Of a stretch of 5,672 nt of DNA, positions 4,976 to 5,672 are shown in pieces. A program made the translations under genes and the position numbers. The number at the start of each line of letters is the position of its first letter. Position 1 is the stretch's first letter. The stretch comes from Robiginitomaculum sp. (GTDB lineage Bacteria > Pseudomonadota > Alphaproteobacteria > Caulobacterales > Maricaulaceae): assembly GCA_021647375.1 (NCBI GenBank), contig JAKIUV010000117.1, forward strand, positions 1 to 5,672, given 5' to 3'. The notes under the pieces were generated by a model that was not told where the DNA came from, searched no databases, and saw only the letters and a program-made list of their open reading frames with translations.

Positions 4976-5672
4976 ATGACAGTACTCATTGATAAGAAGA
5001 AAAACCGCAAACCGCGCCCGTCACATGCTTTGCGTCACCCCGAGAAGGCCCACAAGCCGGACACGGAAGTCCTGCGCAAACCTGCGTGGATACGGGTCAA
5101 AGCCCCGACGTCTAAGGGGTTTTCCCGTACCAATAAAATCGTCCGCGACAAAGGTCTGGTCACCGTTTGCCAAGAGGCGGCTTGCCCCAATATCGGCGAA
5201 TGCTGGGAGAAAGCCCATGCCACCTTTATGATTTTGGGCGATACCTGCACACGCGCTTGTGCGTTTTGTAATATCAAGACCGGATTGCCGGGGCCGGTAA
5301 ACCACGCCGAAGCCGCCGAAATCGGCAATGCTGTTGTCGAGATGGGCTTGAAACATGTGGTGATAACTTCGGTTGACCGTGATGATTTAGCGGACGGCGG
5401 CGCAGAGCATTTTGTTAATGTTATCAATCAAATAAGAGAGAAATCTCCTGCTACTACAATCGAAATTCTCACACCAGACTTTCTACGCAAAGCGGGTGCG
5501 GCGGAAATGGTCATCGACGCCAAGCCGGACGTGTTTAATCACAATTTAGAGACCGTGCCGCGCAATTATCTCAAAATCCGCCCCGGTGCGCGCTATTATC
5601 ATTCGCTGCGTCTGTTAGAGCGGGTCAAGGAACGTGACCCGGACCAATTCACCAAGTCTGGTCTTATGGTGG
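4976..5672 (+). CDS. lipA: Lipoyl synthase (partial, 3' end beyond window)
   Basis: This radical-SAM enzyme inserts two sulfurs at C6 and C8 of octanoyl groups attached to E2 and GcvH lipoyl domains, making the lipoyl cofactor used by PdhC. The first 232 of an expected roughly 320 residues are present. Visible elements: a basic, variable N-terminus (1-36); the auxiliary 4Fe-4S cluster cysteines C65, C70 and C76 in a CX4CX5C pattern; and the radical-SAM cluster C91, C95 and C98 (CTRACAFC). Family motifs SVDRDDLADGGA, FNHNLETVP and RPGARYYHSLRLL follow. The C-terminal serine that ligates the auxiliary cluster lies beyond the edge. The ATG at 4976 is the only credible start, because an in-frame TAA at 4955-4957 closes the frame upstream. 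Placement beside PDH genes fits its role, although an opposite-strand gene and its own upstream region imply separate transcription. Confidence 0.96.
   Translation, partial: MTVLIDKKKNRKPRPSHALRHPEKAHKPDTEVLRKPAWIRVKAPTSKGFSRTNKIVRDKGLVTVCQEAACPNIGECWEKAHATFMILGDTCTRACAFCNIKTGLPGPVNHAEAAEIGNAVVEMGLKHVVITSVDRDDLADGGAEHFVNVINQIREKSPATTIEILTPDFLRKAGAAEMVIDAKPDVFNHNLETVPRNYLKIRPGARYYHSLRLLERVKERDPDQFTKSGLMV

Noticed and set aside
5035..5427. Minus-strand open frames opposite lipA, and a plus-strand frame at 4989-5231
   Set aside because: They are shadows of lipA. The lipA frame carries both cysteine cluster motifs and is clearly the coding one.

Overview
The window is a stretch of chromosome carrying the pyruvate dehydrogenase (PDH) complex and lipoylation genes, almost certainly from an alphaproteobacterium. 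The order pdhB-pdhC-...-lpd-...-lipA, the single-lipoyl E2 beginning MPIEILMPALSPTM and the E3 signature AIGIVGNVENMG fit PDH loci of that class. Moderate base composition and several non-core insertions suggest a marine, Hyphomonadales-like lineage, but that narrower placement is only a guess.

Layout. Positions 2-118 are the last codons of pdhB (E1 beta), which overlap the start of pdhC (E2, 108-1430). A 123-base gap follows, with a stem-loop and a candidate promoter. Then comes an unrecognised gene (1554-2174) for a membrane-anchored protein with 33-residue helical repeats that stop partway through the third repeat. Directly at its stop codon lies a dense run of hairpins (2171-2301), ending in an inverted pair of REP-like palindromes with GTAG heads. 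lpd (E3, 2398-3777) follows. On the minus strand an acyltransferase-3 family membrane protein (3766-4842) runs into lpd tail to tail with a 12-base overlap. An AT-rich divergent intergenic region with a 10-base tandem repeat then leads to lipA (lipoyl synthase, 4976 to the window edge).

How the genes work together. PdhB with PdhA (outside the window) decarboxylates pyruvate and acetylates the lipoyl arm of PdhC. PdhC passes the acetyl group to CoA, and Lpd reoxidises the dihydrolipoyl arm with NAD+. LipA makes the lipoyl cofactor itself by adding sulfur to octanoylated E2 domains. Enzyme and cofactor synthesis are therefore co-located. The helical-repeat protein and the acyltransferase have no evident role in this pathway and look like insertions into an otherwise conserved gene order.

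I see no tRNA, rRNA, CRISPR array, transposase gene or obvious novel multi-gene system. The least ordinary parts are the hairpin/REP cluster, the apparently shortened repeat protein beside it, and the acyltransferase placed between lpd and lipA.
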